Assembly: GCA_028023455.1 (NCBI GenBank)
Contig: JAQFVV010006238.1
Span: 5,280,572-5,344,571, forward strand
Direction of reading: 5' to 3'
DNA from: Epiperipatus broadwayi
Lineage: Eukaryota; Onychophora; Udeonychophora; Euonychophora; Peripatidae
Length of the DNA: 64,000 nucleotides
A program made the translations under genes and the position numbers. Within the stretch, counting starts at the first letter, position 1. Each line of letters begins with the position of its first letter. A model generated the notes under the pieces. It had not been told where the DNA came from and did not search any database. It worked only from the letters and a program-made list of their open reading frames with translations. Below are positions 12,811 to 24,249 of this stretch, piece by piece.

Positions 12811-13849
12811 GATATGTTAAAGTAGAAATCGATACATAGGAAAAGGAAGAAGAAAAAGAAAATTATATTTGAGAGTGTTTATAGATATAAGTTTAGAAAA
12901 ATAATTACAAAAATATTGATTGTTGGACATTTTAATGATGTTGATGGAATGGAGAATATAAATGGCACATTATTCAAGTGAATATAAGAGAAAGGTAATT
13001 TGAAAATTGACAATTTATGTAAAGTCTATGATGGGGAATTTTTCATCCTTAAAAACGGAATCTGAATTATACTGTTGATTGTTTCAGCTTCCACTATAAA
13101 GATTAGTTTTGAAATTCATTATTTTAATTGTTTCACTAAACTGCATAAGAAGATTGTTATTTAAAATCTGTAATATTAATCTCTCTTAGTTCTTTTCTTT
13201 GTTCATTAACTTCAAACATGAAAAAGTAAATCTAGCAGAAAAAAATGAAGATAAACATCTTAAATGGTGATTTTTTTATATCATAGAAAGATATCCCATT
13301 TTCCAGGCAAAATGGGTTTTTGCACTGAAATTTAAATGGCAAGATTTTTGTAAATATTTATGGATATGCATGATAATATTGATAGAATGTAATTTCTTTT
13401 AATGCCTAATGCATGCCTAATGCATCATTTTACTTTGAGTGCATATTGGAGCTTTGAATTTTTTTCCCTGTATGATTTAATGCAGGAATAGTGGGAGAGA
13501 CTCGAGAATTAAAGGTATCTAAAATGAAACTCTACTCATTTGCAACACTCAAATATTTCATGACCTTATGAGTAATCGGTTATATTTTAATTGTAATTTT
13601 ATTAATTCTTGTGTTCTAATTTTGTATTTACTATGATTATAATTTAGTGTCACTTAAATTCTTCTATTTGAGAACATTTAGTCAAGCCAATTAATAGTTT
13701 CCTCGATTTAAAATTTTTAGAAACTTTTATAAGACTACTATTTTTGCAAACAGAATTGTAAACTGAGGTTAGATCTATAAAGGTCACATCAGTTTTTAAA
13801 AGCCTTTGTTAATATGAATAATTAAAAATAACATTGTTCTTAACAGCTT

Positions 13850-14900
13850 CTTCTTGATGTAAATCAACCCAGCTCTATTATGTAAACGGCTCTCAACTAT
13901 TGGCAAAATTCTTGTTAATATGATTCTTTCAAAAACGTCATAGGGAGCAAATAAATTTTTTTACAGAACAATCATCCATTGAGTTCAGTTCACTCAACTT
14001 CTTTATATAATATTTTCGTCAGTGATTTTTCCCAAAATAAAATGCACAATATTCATTTATGCTGATGATATTGCTTTGACTTTTCAAAATATATTTTTTC
14101 CTGAAGTCGATAAAATCTCTCAATAAAAATATAAAAGGATTGAAAAATTTCTCCAAGGACTGAGAATCTTATTTCTAATCCAATAATTTAGTGTGCTAAA
14201 TTTCTTAACTAAGCAATAGGGAATTATAATCTGAATATTATTTTTAGTAATGCAAAACACAATTCCACCCCATGCTATTTATAAATAACTTTGGATCCCA
14301 ACCTAACTTTTTTTTTTTTATCATTTAGCTAAGATTAGACCAAAATTAATTTTTAAAAAAAATAATCTTTCTGGAAATCTAGCTGGAACTACCTGGACTT
14401 GTGTTATAAATACAATGCAAACATCTTTGGCAACACTAGAGTGCTATGTCAGTAACACAATGCCCCTGTTTGACGAAAAAATGTACATGAAACTTCAAGT
14501 AAATATTACTATAAGGAATATTACTGATTCATTCAAGTTTACTCTTTGGCAGTGACTTTTTGTTTCTTCATATTTTTCCCACCAAATATCAGAGAAGAAG
14601 TTGCTTCACAGAAAATATATATGAAGCTTTTAAGCAACTGGACTTGTTAATAACTCAAGATCTAGTTTCACAATCTAAAATTCAAATCGAAATCTCTTTT
14701 TTTGATATTAAACCAAGAATCTCCAATTGATAAATTATAATGTAGAAAATTTAAATTGTCATGAGGTTTCAAACAAATTTATTTTGCCAGATCACCAATA
14801 ATGCCAACTGGAATTGATTTCCCTAATCACAAGAAAATTTTCATCAATATAATTAGGACAACCCATAGACACTGTGCTTATCTGTTTCATAAATTAAATT
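13850..14900 (+). pseudogene. Decayed CR1/Jockey-like LINE reverse transcriptase
   Basis: After allowing several frame changes, the plus strand reads IYADDIAL (14057-14081, the YADD catalytic box), then a block resembling LAKIRPKLIFKKNNLSGNLAG and a TTWTCV motif near 14330-14410. This matches the palm and the following connection of CR1/Jockey-type LINE reverse transcriptases, in which LAK.R.KL and LAGTTWG are common. Many stops and frameshifts mean an old, dead copy. Both ends are undefined, and similarity fades beyond about 14.9 kb, where the hammerhead repeat begins. Confidence 0.65.
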
Positions 14901-14924
14901 GATCAGTGATTGATCTAGTAACTG

Positions 14925-15225
14925 TGGTAAAACTCATAGCTTTATAGTTAATTAAAAAACTAAAAGGTGGCTGGTAGAGAGTTGCATTAGATCCTAAAGT
15001 CTAGATACAGTGCTTTTAGATCCAATGCTCCTCACTGATAAAAGCTACAAACTAGAAATTAGTCTGAGAATATTGGATGAGTAGGCATTAGATAGGGATT
15101 TTCTACACACATCTTTTTGTATTCATTGATTATTATGCCTTGTACTGGATGACACTACTTGTCACTGTTTTGACAGCTTGTCTAAGCATAGAAAATGGTA
15201 ATCATGTGATGTTTGGTAGTTTAAT
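14925..15225 (+). mobile_element. HHR repeat family 1, unit a (first of a tandem pair)
   Basis: This unit matches the family-1 repeat found intact at 38.2-38.7 kb: a GTTGCATTAGATCCTA block, the hammerhead region, GATATTGGATGAGTAGGCA-like and CATTGATTA blocks, and the conserved 3' end ATCATGTGATGTTT. Its hammerhead (15029-15070) is damaged: CTGATAA replaces CTGATGA and GAAAT replaces GAAAC. It lies head to tail with unit b. Confidence 0.8.
15029..15070 (+). ncRNA. Decayed hammerhead ribozyme motif
   Basis: The CTGATAA box (15035-15041) has lost the essential G8. GAAAT replaces GAAAC, and the cleavage triplet GTC is kept at 15062-15064. It is predicted inactive. Confidence 0.6.
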
Positions 15226-15244
15226 ACAAATCCTGCCTATGGAG

Positions 15245-15600
15245 TGTTGAGAACCAAAGACATAAAAATGTATAGATACTGAACTAGGTTCAGATCTGTA
15301 TGACTATACAAGAAAATGAACTTTGGTTTGAAAACATTATTGTGTTTTTATTTTGAACTTGTAGCTTTATATTTAACTAAAAAGGTAAAAGTTAGATGCT
15401 GAAGGATTGCAATAGGTTCTAATATCTAGGAGCAATAATCTCAGATTCAAGCCACAAGCTAGAAAGCAATCTGTGAATATTGGATGAGTAGGCAATAGAT
15501 AGGAATTTTCTGCACAGATCGTCTTGCATCCATTGATTATTTTTGACTTGCACTAGGTGACACTACTGTATGGAGAGTTTTGCCTCTGGTTTAGAGTATG
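15245..15600 (+). mobile_element. HHR repeat family 1, unit b (second of the tandem pair)
   Basis: It starts with an ACCAAAGACAT.AAAATGTAT block that also occurs, reversed, at the far end of the 27.44-27.88 kb copy, which defines the 5' part of the monomer. It then contains GGATTGCAATAGGTTCTAA, a badly decayed hammerhead near 15440-15476, and the GTATGGAGAGTTTTGCCT 3' block. The cleavage triplet positions of units a and b are about 407 nt apart, which estimates the monomer length. Confidence 0.75.
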
Positions 15601-15719
15601 ACCCACATAAGTAGTGACTTTTGAAACTGTAGAAATTGATGCTAAATTGAAAAACTGAATAAAATATTGATAAAATTATATCCTGGATGAGAATATCTTC
15701 AGGCTCTTTTATGATATTT

Positions 15720-16160
15720 TTTTATTAGTTAAACTGTTGTGACACGACAACTTTCTTTCCCCCCCCTACACTTTTTTGTTTTTAGAATCTTCTCGGGGGG
15801 GCCCCCAAGGGTTTCTCTTTGGGGGTGGGGTGGTAACTTTTCTAAACTGGTTTTTTTTTTTTTTTAACGATGATTACTGATTATAAACTTTGATTATAAT
15901 TTTCTAGGGGGTTTTTTTAAAAATAATAATTATTATTAATAATTTTAAAATTGAAAAATTTTTTTTTTTCTTTTTTTTTCCTGGGGGGGGTGGTTTTTTT
16001 TGTTTTTTTCTTTTTAAATAAAGAAAAATCTTACAATGAACGATAAGTGTTTCGTTTTCTTATACTTTCAATTCTTTCCTTATTTCTACTAACAACGATA
16101 ACGCCCCAAGGTTCTCTGTTACTTGGGCCCTTTATACCCCCACCCTGTTGTTACTTTCTA
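15720..16160. other. Homopolymer-distorted stretch, probable low-quality consensus
   Basis: Runs such as C8, G7C5, T15, T12 and G8 are packed into about 300 bp, which is unlike the rest of the window. The part at about 15793-15846 (CCCAAGGGTTTCTCTTT ... GGTAACTTTTCTA) looks like a corrupted copy of 16102-16160 (CCCCAAGGTTCTCTGTTAC ... GTTGTTACTTTCTAG). This suggests a poorly resolved duplication or raw long-read sequence. Confidence 0.5.
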
Positions 16161-19055
16161 GATCGAATAGATATTAAATAATTTAAAATACAGTTATTCC
16201 AATATTTCATAAAAAATATTGAACAAAAATTAACATTAATAGATTACAATATTAAACAAATTTATTTCCCCCCCCTCTATTGTTGAAACATTCGTAATAA
16301 ACATAATAAATGAAAATTAAATTAAAGATAAAGTTCTATTACGCTTTACTTAGAGTTCTCATTAATTAAAAGTTTATAATTACCCTGATCGATCAGAGTG
16401 GAGTGGCCTGATTTTCATAGGTTTTACATTCCATTGGTCATGCCTTTGTCCTTGTATATGCGAATTCCATGAGTGTTCCTTTGGTTGTCCGGCTAGCAAT
16501 ATTCGTTTCTTCCATTCCATAACTCTCTCGATAGCTTCATTCAGATGGAGTGGCAGTCAATTCCCTAAAGGGGAAGGTTGTGATAACTTTAGCTGCTATA
16601 CATTTGAAAAGAGTCCGCAAAATTAAATTTCAATAATAATAATTTTTATTGTTTGAAACACAGCTGCTTTCTTTATTGTCCTTGCTGGTCTCTAAAGTCA
16701 AGTCAACTGATCTAACTCTAAAAGCGATCTTATCTCCACTCTTTCTTATCTTTTTTTAATTAGCGTAATAGCAATTACTAACCAAATATTTTTACTTTGT
16801 GAAAGTTTCAACAATAGAGTATAATTACTACCAAGAATCTAATTTTGTTTTCTTTTCCCACCCTTTTATCTCTCGAATTTTCTCCTTTTAATTAAACATT
16901 TTAACATTTTTTTTTTTTAATAAATTATATTCAATTTTATTTGTTTATTTCAAAATAAAAGTTCAAAATTTTTACCCTTTCCATTAAATCAAAACCAGTA
17001 ATTAATTCTTTTTTTCATTTAAAAAATATATTTTTTTAAAAAATTTTATAAAAAAATAAAAAAAAAAAAAATATATATATTAAAAGATGAAAAAAAAAAT
17101 TATCACTGTCTAAATATTCATATTTCAAACAAACAAATGTATTGATTCAAGTGTGACTTTATCTGATTAAAAAAATAAAATAAAGGAGTAGTTAATGTTT
17201 GTAAAGATCGTATGTGTTGGAGCAGCAGATACAAGAATCCGAAATGTAATTTTTTTGTCACTTTAGTACTGCATTACATAAGATTAAAAATAGTATATAC
17301 AAGTGCTTTAAAATGTTGGTTGAAGAAGCTATTAATAGCAAACAATCAAAGTGAGTTAATCCAGGCTAAGGGCTTTCAAAGTGTTATCCTTCATAATCAT
17401 AGCAAAAATAGTGATAGTTGTAGTGATATTATTAAATGGTAATCTATGCAAATGTATATGTAAATTAATCAGTAACGTAATAGTTAGACAAGGTCATACA
17501 AAGTTCAAGTACTAAAAGACATAGCTTGATCTTTCATTTAAATAGCATTATTTCTTCAGTTTATAAATTTTCTAAACTAAACAAACTTTCTTTCCAACAA
17601 TATGACTTTATTAATATTGATTCCTTATCCCACTGTGTTATAAAAAATAAAGATTCATAGTATTTGCTTATGAATTGTTTTTTACCACACATCTACAGGT
17701 GTTTTCACATACTTCCTTTATCAGTAGCATAAGGGATCTTTAAAAAAAATATTTTTCAGTGTACAGTTTTTGCAACGTCATTTATGTTTTAGTCCAAAAT
17801 TAGGGAAACTACAATTTCTTTTCTTAAATAAAATGACAAGAATAAAAAATGAAGATATTTTTAAAGTTATGAGGAACTTCCTTATAATACTAAAATCATT
17901 ACAATTGATAGATTTATCAGGTTTTTGTATATATATATATTAGAAATAACTTTATCTAACAATTGTTATCTTATTTTTTATTACTGGTTTTACTTATAGA
18001 CTTGCATAATATATAATTTTATTAACTATAATATTTTCTATTTTGTGTAATCATCTGTTCAATATGTAATAATTATTTTTTAGATTTTTTTTTGGTTAAC
18101 ATGTTTTTAATAAAAATAACTTATTTTCTATTTTATTTTTCCATTTCTTACAAGTTTTTTAAAGCATAAATTCAATAAATAGAATTAATCTAAAAAATAA
18201 AATATCATGATTTCTGAATTAAACAAAACTAATAAACAGACAATATAAAAGATCTGGATTATTTTAATTTTAACATTTTAACAAATCAAATTATTTTTTT
18301 TAAAAAGAGTATATTTAATACATATTAAACTTGTTTTAAAATATTAAAATTCATCTTATAATTTAAAAAAAAAAGATAAAAACAAATAAAATTATTGTAA
18401 ACTGTTTGCTCTTTGTTTTCTGTGTAACATCAGTAAATTTTTGAATGACTAATTTTTTATTGAAAAGCTATTATATTCCCATAATACCTAAATAAAAACA
18501 TTATGCGCTTATTTAGAAACAAATATTTAATAATTTTACAAACATTTTAAGATAATGAAAAAATAAACAGATTACATATAAATTTATTATTTGGTTTTTA
18601 TATTGTGAACAAATGTCAAGACTATAAAATGAAGTAGTATACTTTTGGGTAGACTTTCAATTATTATCTCTAATTGACTTCCATCTCTATTTCTTTTTTG
18701 ATCTGAATGTCTTCTAACATTTAAATATTTTGGTTATGACTAATAAATCAGTCAATGTTTTAAAAATTAAAATTTATGAATTGCAATAGCAACAAAAGGC
18801 GTTTGTAAATATAATCAAAAATGTTAACACATCTTAAAAATTTTGATTTTATGTCATAAGATAATTTAATAAATATTTACATGATCTGACTTGTATCAAT
18901 AAATTCTCTTTTAAAAGTAAACTGTTCAGGATTAAACAATAATCTAATAATTAATTAGTCAGTAGTTTGTGTGATGCAAGCACACCAGAACTTACTAATT
19001 AAGAAACATATAGAAATCTTTAATTCTACATATCACAGAATATTAGAAATATATT
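16160..19055. other. No recognisable gene; A+T-rich
   Basis: The 16.38-16.64 kb piece has higher GC and could be part of an unrecognised element, but I could not assign any frame to a family. The rest is A/T-run-rich with dense stops. Confidence 0.4.
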
Positions 19056-19069
19056 TGGATGTCAATTAA

Positions 19070-19260
19070 GTCGATCTAGGTGCAGTGCCCTCAGATCCAA
19101 GACTCCTCACTGATGAAGGCTACAAGACAGAAACTAGTCTGGGGATATTGGATGAGGAGGCACTAGATGGGGATTTTATGCACAAGACTTCTGGAATTCA
19201 TTGATTACTCTAGCTTGCTGTGTGTGGCAATATGTATAGTGAGTTTTGCCTGTTTTTTAG
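19070..19260 (+). mobile_element. HHR repeat family 1, 5'-truncated copy with 11-bp TSD
   Basis: This 191-bp insertion is bounded by the direct repeat ATGTCAATTAA at 19059-19069 and 19261-19271. It starts at GTCGATCTAGGTGCAGTG and ends after GAGTTTTGCCTG. The exact TSD shows it moved as a short independent unit. It carries a near-intact hammerhead at 19104-19145. Confidence 0.85.
19104..19145 (+). ncRNA. Hammerhead ribozyme motif, core intact, stem II weakened
   Basis: Core boxes CTGATGA (19110-19116) and GAAAC (19130-19134) and the cleavage triplet GTC (19137-19139) are intact. Stem I is TCCTCA (19104-19109) with TGGGGA (19140-19145), including one G-U pair. Stem III is only AC/GT around a TA loop. 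Stem II GGC/GAC has a central mismatch, so activity is doubtful. Confidence 0.7.
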
Positions 19261-19789
19261 ATGTCAATTAAATGAACTTTTAAGAATGCCACTATTATTA
19301 GAGTTATGTTAAAAAATTTAATACTTAAATGAGTTGCAACTAACAACACAACATAAACAAGAATAATCAATGGAATAGGATGCTTTGTATGGTTTAGTGC
19401 AGTAGATAACTATTTCAATCTGGAGTGAAAGTTCTTCTTATAGATTCCAGCATTCACATTTCTGGTACTCAAACTTCTTTTACCTACTGAACAATAAAGC
19501 TGTTTGATTATTTGTTTAATGGAATAAAATAGTCAACAGGAAAAACAGCATGCTGGGAAACTTCCCTTATTTAAAATATGATACATAAGATATCTGTAAC
19601 ATATTTTATTCTTGCATTTTAATTTGTAGACTTGCATCACAAACTTTAATGAGCTTTTTACATTACTAAAATGGAAAGATCAAAGTATTTTCAGAATATA
19701 CAAATAGATAGGCACAGCAAACACTTTTAAAGTAGACTAGTATAGTTCTCTTATCACAGTTTCAACATCAGCAACTTTACTTATTTGTG

Positions 19790-19792
<3 letters not shown>

Positions 19793-19826
<34 letters not shown>
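19793..19826. repeat. (TA)n microsatellite
   Basis: About 17 uninterrupted TA units lie just before the palindrome at 19.86 kb. Confidence 0.95.
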
Positions 19827-19833
<7 letters not shown>

Positions 19834-19860
19834 TTCAATGTCTGTATTTTTAAAGCAATA

Positions 19861-20193
19861 TATGTAATTATATAATTGAATATTGAATATTTATAAATAG
19901 AGTAACTAATTGATTAAATTTTTTTATCCACTTAGGAGTGCAGTAATCTTTATCAACTAAAGCCTTGCAAGATGAACTTTCCCACAATTCTGTGATCTTA
20001 ATGTTTGCTGCTTGCATGCTAATTAAGTCATGTAACAGGCAAGCATCAAACATTAAGATCACGGAATTGTGGGAAAGTTAGTCTTTCAAAGCTTTAGTTG
20101 ACAAAGATTACTGGGATAATCAAAAGCGCTTCTAAGTGGATAAAATTTTTTAATTATTTAGTTACTGTATTTACAAATATTCAATTATATAAT
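19861..20193. repeat. Large palindrome, arms about 155 bp (foldback element)
   Basis: The left arm (about 19861-20015) and right arm (about 20039-20193) are reverse complements with scattered mismatches and one insertion of about 15 bp in the right arm. Shared blocks include TATAATTGAATATT, TTATCCACTTAG, AACTTTCCCACAATTC and GATCTTAATGTTTG. The loop is about 23 bp. No coding capacity is visible. It looks like a foldback or MITE-type DNA element whose superfamily I cannot name. Confidence 0.8.
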
Positions 20194-20258
20194 TATATAT
20201 ATAAAGTAATTAAAAAACCCTTAATTTTCTGCATACCTTAAGTGTGTATTCAGTAGGA

Positions 20259-20446
<188 letters not shown>

Positions 20447-20449
20447 CAA

Positions 20450-21010
20450 ACCGTCATTCAAAAAAGAATAGGGCCATTCCAACTTCAAAAAAAGGCAGGA
20501 TAAAAAAAGACGGAATGATAATAAACTACTCTAGTCATGAGTTTTGCTGTAACTATACAAATCATTCTGTGAATAAAAATACATCCACATACCAGGACAT
20601 ACTCATCCAATTTTTTGTTTACTTGTTATTTTACAATGTTGCCTTTTAGTTTCCTCCACAGAAAACAAAGTTTTTTGAAATACTTCAACACCATGTCTTA
20701 GTGTAGCTTTCCAATGTATTCTATTCTCTACCATATCTTTCTATTAGAAACAATGGACATTGTACTCCTTTAGAATGTTTTTGAAGTAATCCTTGTAATG
20801 CAGATGGGGCGTACTTCTACCACAAAACCCATATTCAAATTCCACAATAAACACTTTTTTAGGAAGTCTTCCATCATTCATTCATTTTACATGTCTAATC
20901 CAATGAAAATATGATTTTACAATAGTTGACTTAATAATATGATACCTTGAAAACTGAAGAGCATTTTTGATTAGTTGTACAATCTTGCTATTGTATTTTT
21001 AATATACATT
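20450..21010 (-). mobile_element. RTE family-2 LINE, 3' fragment (copy D)
   Basis: On the minus strand this contains blocks homologous to the plus-strand copy at 21.35-22.2 kb, including HWIRHV, GRLPKKV and the CGRSTPHLHYKDYFKNILK stretch. These correspond to the region after the reverse transcriptase in 'craniofacial development protein 2-like' RTE elements. Frameshifts and stops are common. The 3' end faces the (TAA)56 array. Copies D and E are arranged tail-out, in inverted orientation. Confidence 0.75.
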
Positions 21011-21349
21011 GTGTATATATTTCTATGTATGCATGTAAAAAATATATTTATGGTATACAGTTCACTATACATAAATTTTGATATGTAACACCAAGGCTAT
21101 TTATACTATGAACCCAATAGAATTACTATATTTATATCAATGATGATAATATATTTGTGCCTTGTGGAATTTAGTATAGAAGCAGAATAGTATTTTAAAT
21201 GCAACATATAAAGACTCGTTTATTAATTATTGTAAAAAAAATAACCCACGTTATTTATCAATCCGTGACAGAAAAAAATAATTTTCAGTAACTTTTCTTT
21301 TGGATAGTTATTAACTTGAGAATGTAAACCAAATTAAATATCTTGTTAG

Positions 21350-22235
21350 TTCTATAAGTAGAAAATAAAATTAGATGTTGAGGGACAACATAAACTTCAA
21401 AGTAGTACTACCGTTATTCACAAGTTACATAGAGTACTTCATCGCAACAAAATAATTACTGCAACTTTAGCTGTGTATAAGATTATTTTATCTAGTTTGT
21501 TGTAAGGATGTAAAACCTGGACATCCTATCAGTATAATATAAAAGCATTAGAAAAGTTTCATTTATGGATGCTCTATAACATTTTAAAAATACAAGAACA
21601 AGATCACAAAATCTAACAAATCGTTTTTCAGCTTGCTAGATGTGATATTATTGAGTCTCATAATTAAAATCAGCCTTCCATTGGATTGGACATGTTTAAT
21701 GAATGAACAAGAAAAGTCTTCCTTTAAAAGTATGTTTTATAGTAAACATAAGCAAGATCTTATGGGAGGAGTATGCCCCATCTACAATATAAGGATTACC
21801 TCAAAGATATTCTAAAAAGTGCAATACCAATTATGTCCATTAGAAAGATATGGCAGATAGTAGAATACATTGAAAAACTAGAATTAGATGTGGATGAAGT
21901 ATTTCAGGAAGAAAATCGTTTTGCTGAAGAAATTAAAAGACAGTATCATAAAATATCAAATCAATTGAAAATAGATCAGTTTGTTCCATGTAATTCCAAG
22001 ATTGGTTTGTATAAGTCATAGAAAAATCTATTTCTGGAATAGGTTTTTTCCTTCCCTTTTTTTCTCACTTTTCCCTTTCTCTTGAGTTGAAAATCTCCAT
22101 ATTCATTTATAAGTGGCTGTTATTATAATTATTATTAGATTGGTGGATTACAGAGTACCTGATCTATATTTTCGGTGCTTGAAATTTTTATAAACTCCCG
22201 AACAATGGCAGTTCGATTATTATTATTATTATAAT
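21350..22235 (+). mobile_element. RTE family-2 LINE, 3' fragment (copy E)
   Basis: The plus strand reads, with frameshifts, HRNKIITATLAVYK, a CKTWTSYQYNIKALEKFH block, then PHLQYKDYLKDILK at 21776-21817 and a C-terminal VPCNSKIGLY motif. The last aligns with the CxxC..R.GL.SH zinc-finger tail of RTE proteins, but the second Cys and the His are lost. The 3' end is marked by a (GATT)(ATT)n tail at about 22213-22232. This is a dead copy. Confidence 0.75.
21773..22021 (+). pseudogene. RTE family-2 C-terminal ORF remnant
   Basis: This 82-codon open stretch is the C-terminal domain of copy E. It contains the YKD.LK motif common to RTE-type ORFs, a charged helix (EEVFQEENRFAEEIKRQ-like) and the degenerate zinc-finger tail VPCNSKIGLYKS. 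The ATG is internal to the ancestral ORF. Confidence 0.65.
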
Positions 22236-22239
22236 ATAT

Positions 22240-23000
22240 TTATAGTTCATATATTTAAATTATATCGTAAATAATTGTTTTTGTAATGGAAATAAAATTT
22301 ATTTTATTGTTTTGAAAATATTTTATTTAATTAATACTACAAAAAAAAATTCTACCGTGTCAGTTTTAAGATTAATACACTATAAATTATCTTCAATACA
22401 TCTATTCAAATCTATTTATTTGATTATTATAAATAAGTAAAATGTCAAAAAAATTATAAATTAATATAAAGATAAAAATAACTTTTAAAAACTTTATTTG
22501 TATTGGGAATTAAATATTCAAATTATTCATAATTTGTATTATGTAAATATTTTATTTTGATTGACAATTTTGAGTACAAAAATAATTAATATTTAAACAA
22601 GAATAATTTTCATAAAAAGGCTGTAAGTTTGAATAATTAAATTACATATTGATTTATATCATAAAGAATATTTCAAATGAATTGTAGATATATCTCTCTA
22701 GTTTAAAGATTAGAGAAATATAAACAACTGCATTAACTTCTCTAGGGTAGAATCCAGTTAAAAACATTAATTACTAGTGACAAAATATATCAGAATATAA
22801 ATAGTTTGATATTTTTTAGTTTTTAAGACTTTTACAATTATTACTAGTTTTAAGTTTTTTCTTTTTAGTTTATGATGTAATTCTCCACTAATTCAGTTGT
22901 GTTTTTAGACAATAGTAATAAGAACCGTTGATCATATTTATAATTATCAAAACAACTTCTCTTAAACAGTACTCTCATGCCATCTATTGTAAGATTGAGT
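22240..23000. other. No recognisable gene; A+T-rich
   Basis: Only A/T-rich stop-laden sequence was seen between the LINE fragment and the decayed repeat at 23.0 kb. Confidence 0.5.
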
Positions 23001-23029
23001 AATCAGTAATTATCAGAAGTTAATGCAAT

Positions 23030-23090
23030 TTAATTCCCATCTCCAGACCAGTTTCTGACATTTGCCTTTACCAATGAGGATTTAGAATTC
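23030..23090 (-). ncRNA. Strongly decayed HHR repeat family 1 fragment
   Basis: The plus strand CTCCAGACCAGTTTCTGACA, followed by TTTGCC and CAATGAGGA, aligns by eye with the reverse complement of the family-1 hammerhead (CCCCAGACTAGTTTCTGGC ... CAGTGAGGA). GAAAC and a GTC-like triplet persist, but the CTGATGA box does not. No TSD was found. Confidence 0.45.
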
Positions 23091-23199
23091 AAAGCTAAAA
23101 TCTATATAGTTATGCATCTGGCAGCTATTTATAATTCCTTTTCTACATTTAACCTTTGAGCTTTAAATTAAAGACATCCTAAGTTTTGAACCCAAGTCA

Positions 23200-24245
23200 A
23201 AACTATTTGCACAGTTGTAAATTTTCCTTGATGAAGACAAAGCTTCCAATTTACTACCTATTGCAATTCCCATGTTTCTGAAATGGACTAAATTCCTAAA
23301 GCTCAAGCCCAAATATGTGGACTTCTTGCTTAAGGTTAACCTTGGGGCCTTCTACATAGGGGATTTCCTACACTATCACAGAGTTTATAAAATCAATGCC
23401 TTATATCCCATATGTGACAAACATGAAGAGACCATGGACCACATTCTGTTTTGATGTGATTTGTGGTCAGGCCTTTGGAATTTCATGCAGGGGAAAATGA
23501 ATGTTTCTGATCTATCTGGTATAATGATCTGGATGGCCTTTAAGAAAGGTCTGTTCAGTACCATCTGCTTGGCAACTTACATAAACTTTAGAATATGGAC
23601 CATTAGATGTAAAATATTGTTTGAAAAGGGGTCTGACCACTGGTTGTAGATCTCTTTGTTAATTTCCTCCATAAGGCTAGAGAAAAAAATAAGAAAACTT
23701 GTCTTCCCTCATTAGCTGACCAAACTTGGGGCTGGTTGAGAATATAGAGGAGAGTGACCAATCACTTGGACATGCATGATTATGATAGCATTATTTATGG
23801 ACTTTTACCTGATTTGCCTGTTATTATAACAATGAACAAACCTAGCCTTATATACTCCTAGTATTAAGAGTTGTAGAATTATTTTTGGCTTCCATGATCT
23901 TTGTACTCCCACAGATTGAAGCCCATCTTTTCATTTTCTGTATTTTTTTCATATTTATACTCAATTTCTATACTTATGTGATCTAATAATGTAAATTATG
24001 AAATATGTTTGATTTAGTACCTGATCTTTGGTGTGGTTGTATTAAATGTTTACTATACAACCACTGTTCCACCTTGATTATGTTATTTTTATTGTATAAC
24101 TTCCTTTGTACATATTTCAGAATTTTTAAATATATCCTTGTAACCTATGAAATGCTATACCTATGTTCCCATTGTATTTCACATTTTGTTGCATCAGTTA
24201 TATTGTATTCTTTTCTGTAAATAAAGTGTACTTTTGAAATGAAGA
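23200..24245 (+). mobile_element. Tx1/L1-like LINE 3' end with zinc-binding (zf-RVT) domain
   Basis: The open stretch 23272-23454 encodes LKPKYVDFLLKV, then LGAFYIGDFLHYH, then YPICDKHEETMDHILF, and after one stop (TGA at 23453-23455) continues with CDLWSGLWNF to 23649. This is the 'zf-RVT' pattern (W/F.LLHG...TGD.L..R...CP.C...EE...HLFF.C....LW) found after the reverse transcriptase in Tx1/L1-like LINEs. Here the first Cys of the CP.C pair is replaced by Tyr. Sequence to about 24245 looks like 3' UTR with an AATAAA signal at 24221. The upstream reverse transcriptase is missing, so this is a 5'-truncated copy. Confidence 0.75.
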
Positions 24246-24249
24246 CAAA

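Larger units (their letters stand above)
8650..13840. other. No recognisable gene in about 5 kb
   Basis: The sequence is A+T-rich with dense stops on both strands. The only structures seen are a 28-bp direct duplication at 11919-11988 and a short inverted repeat at 12744-12810, both listed separately. The 10.6-10.9 kb stretch is less A+T-rich but matched nothing I know. Confidence 0.45.
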
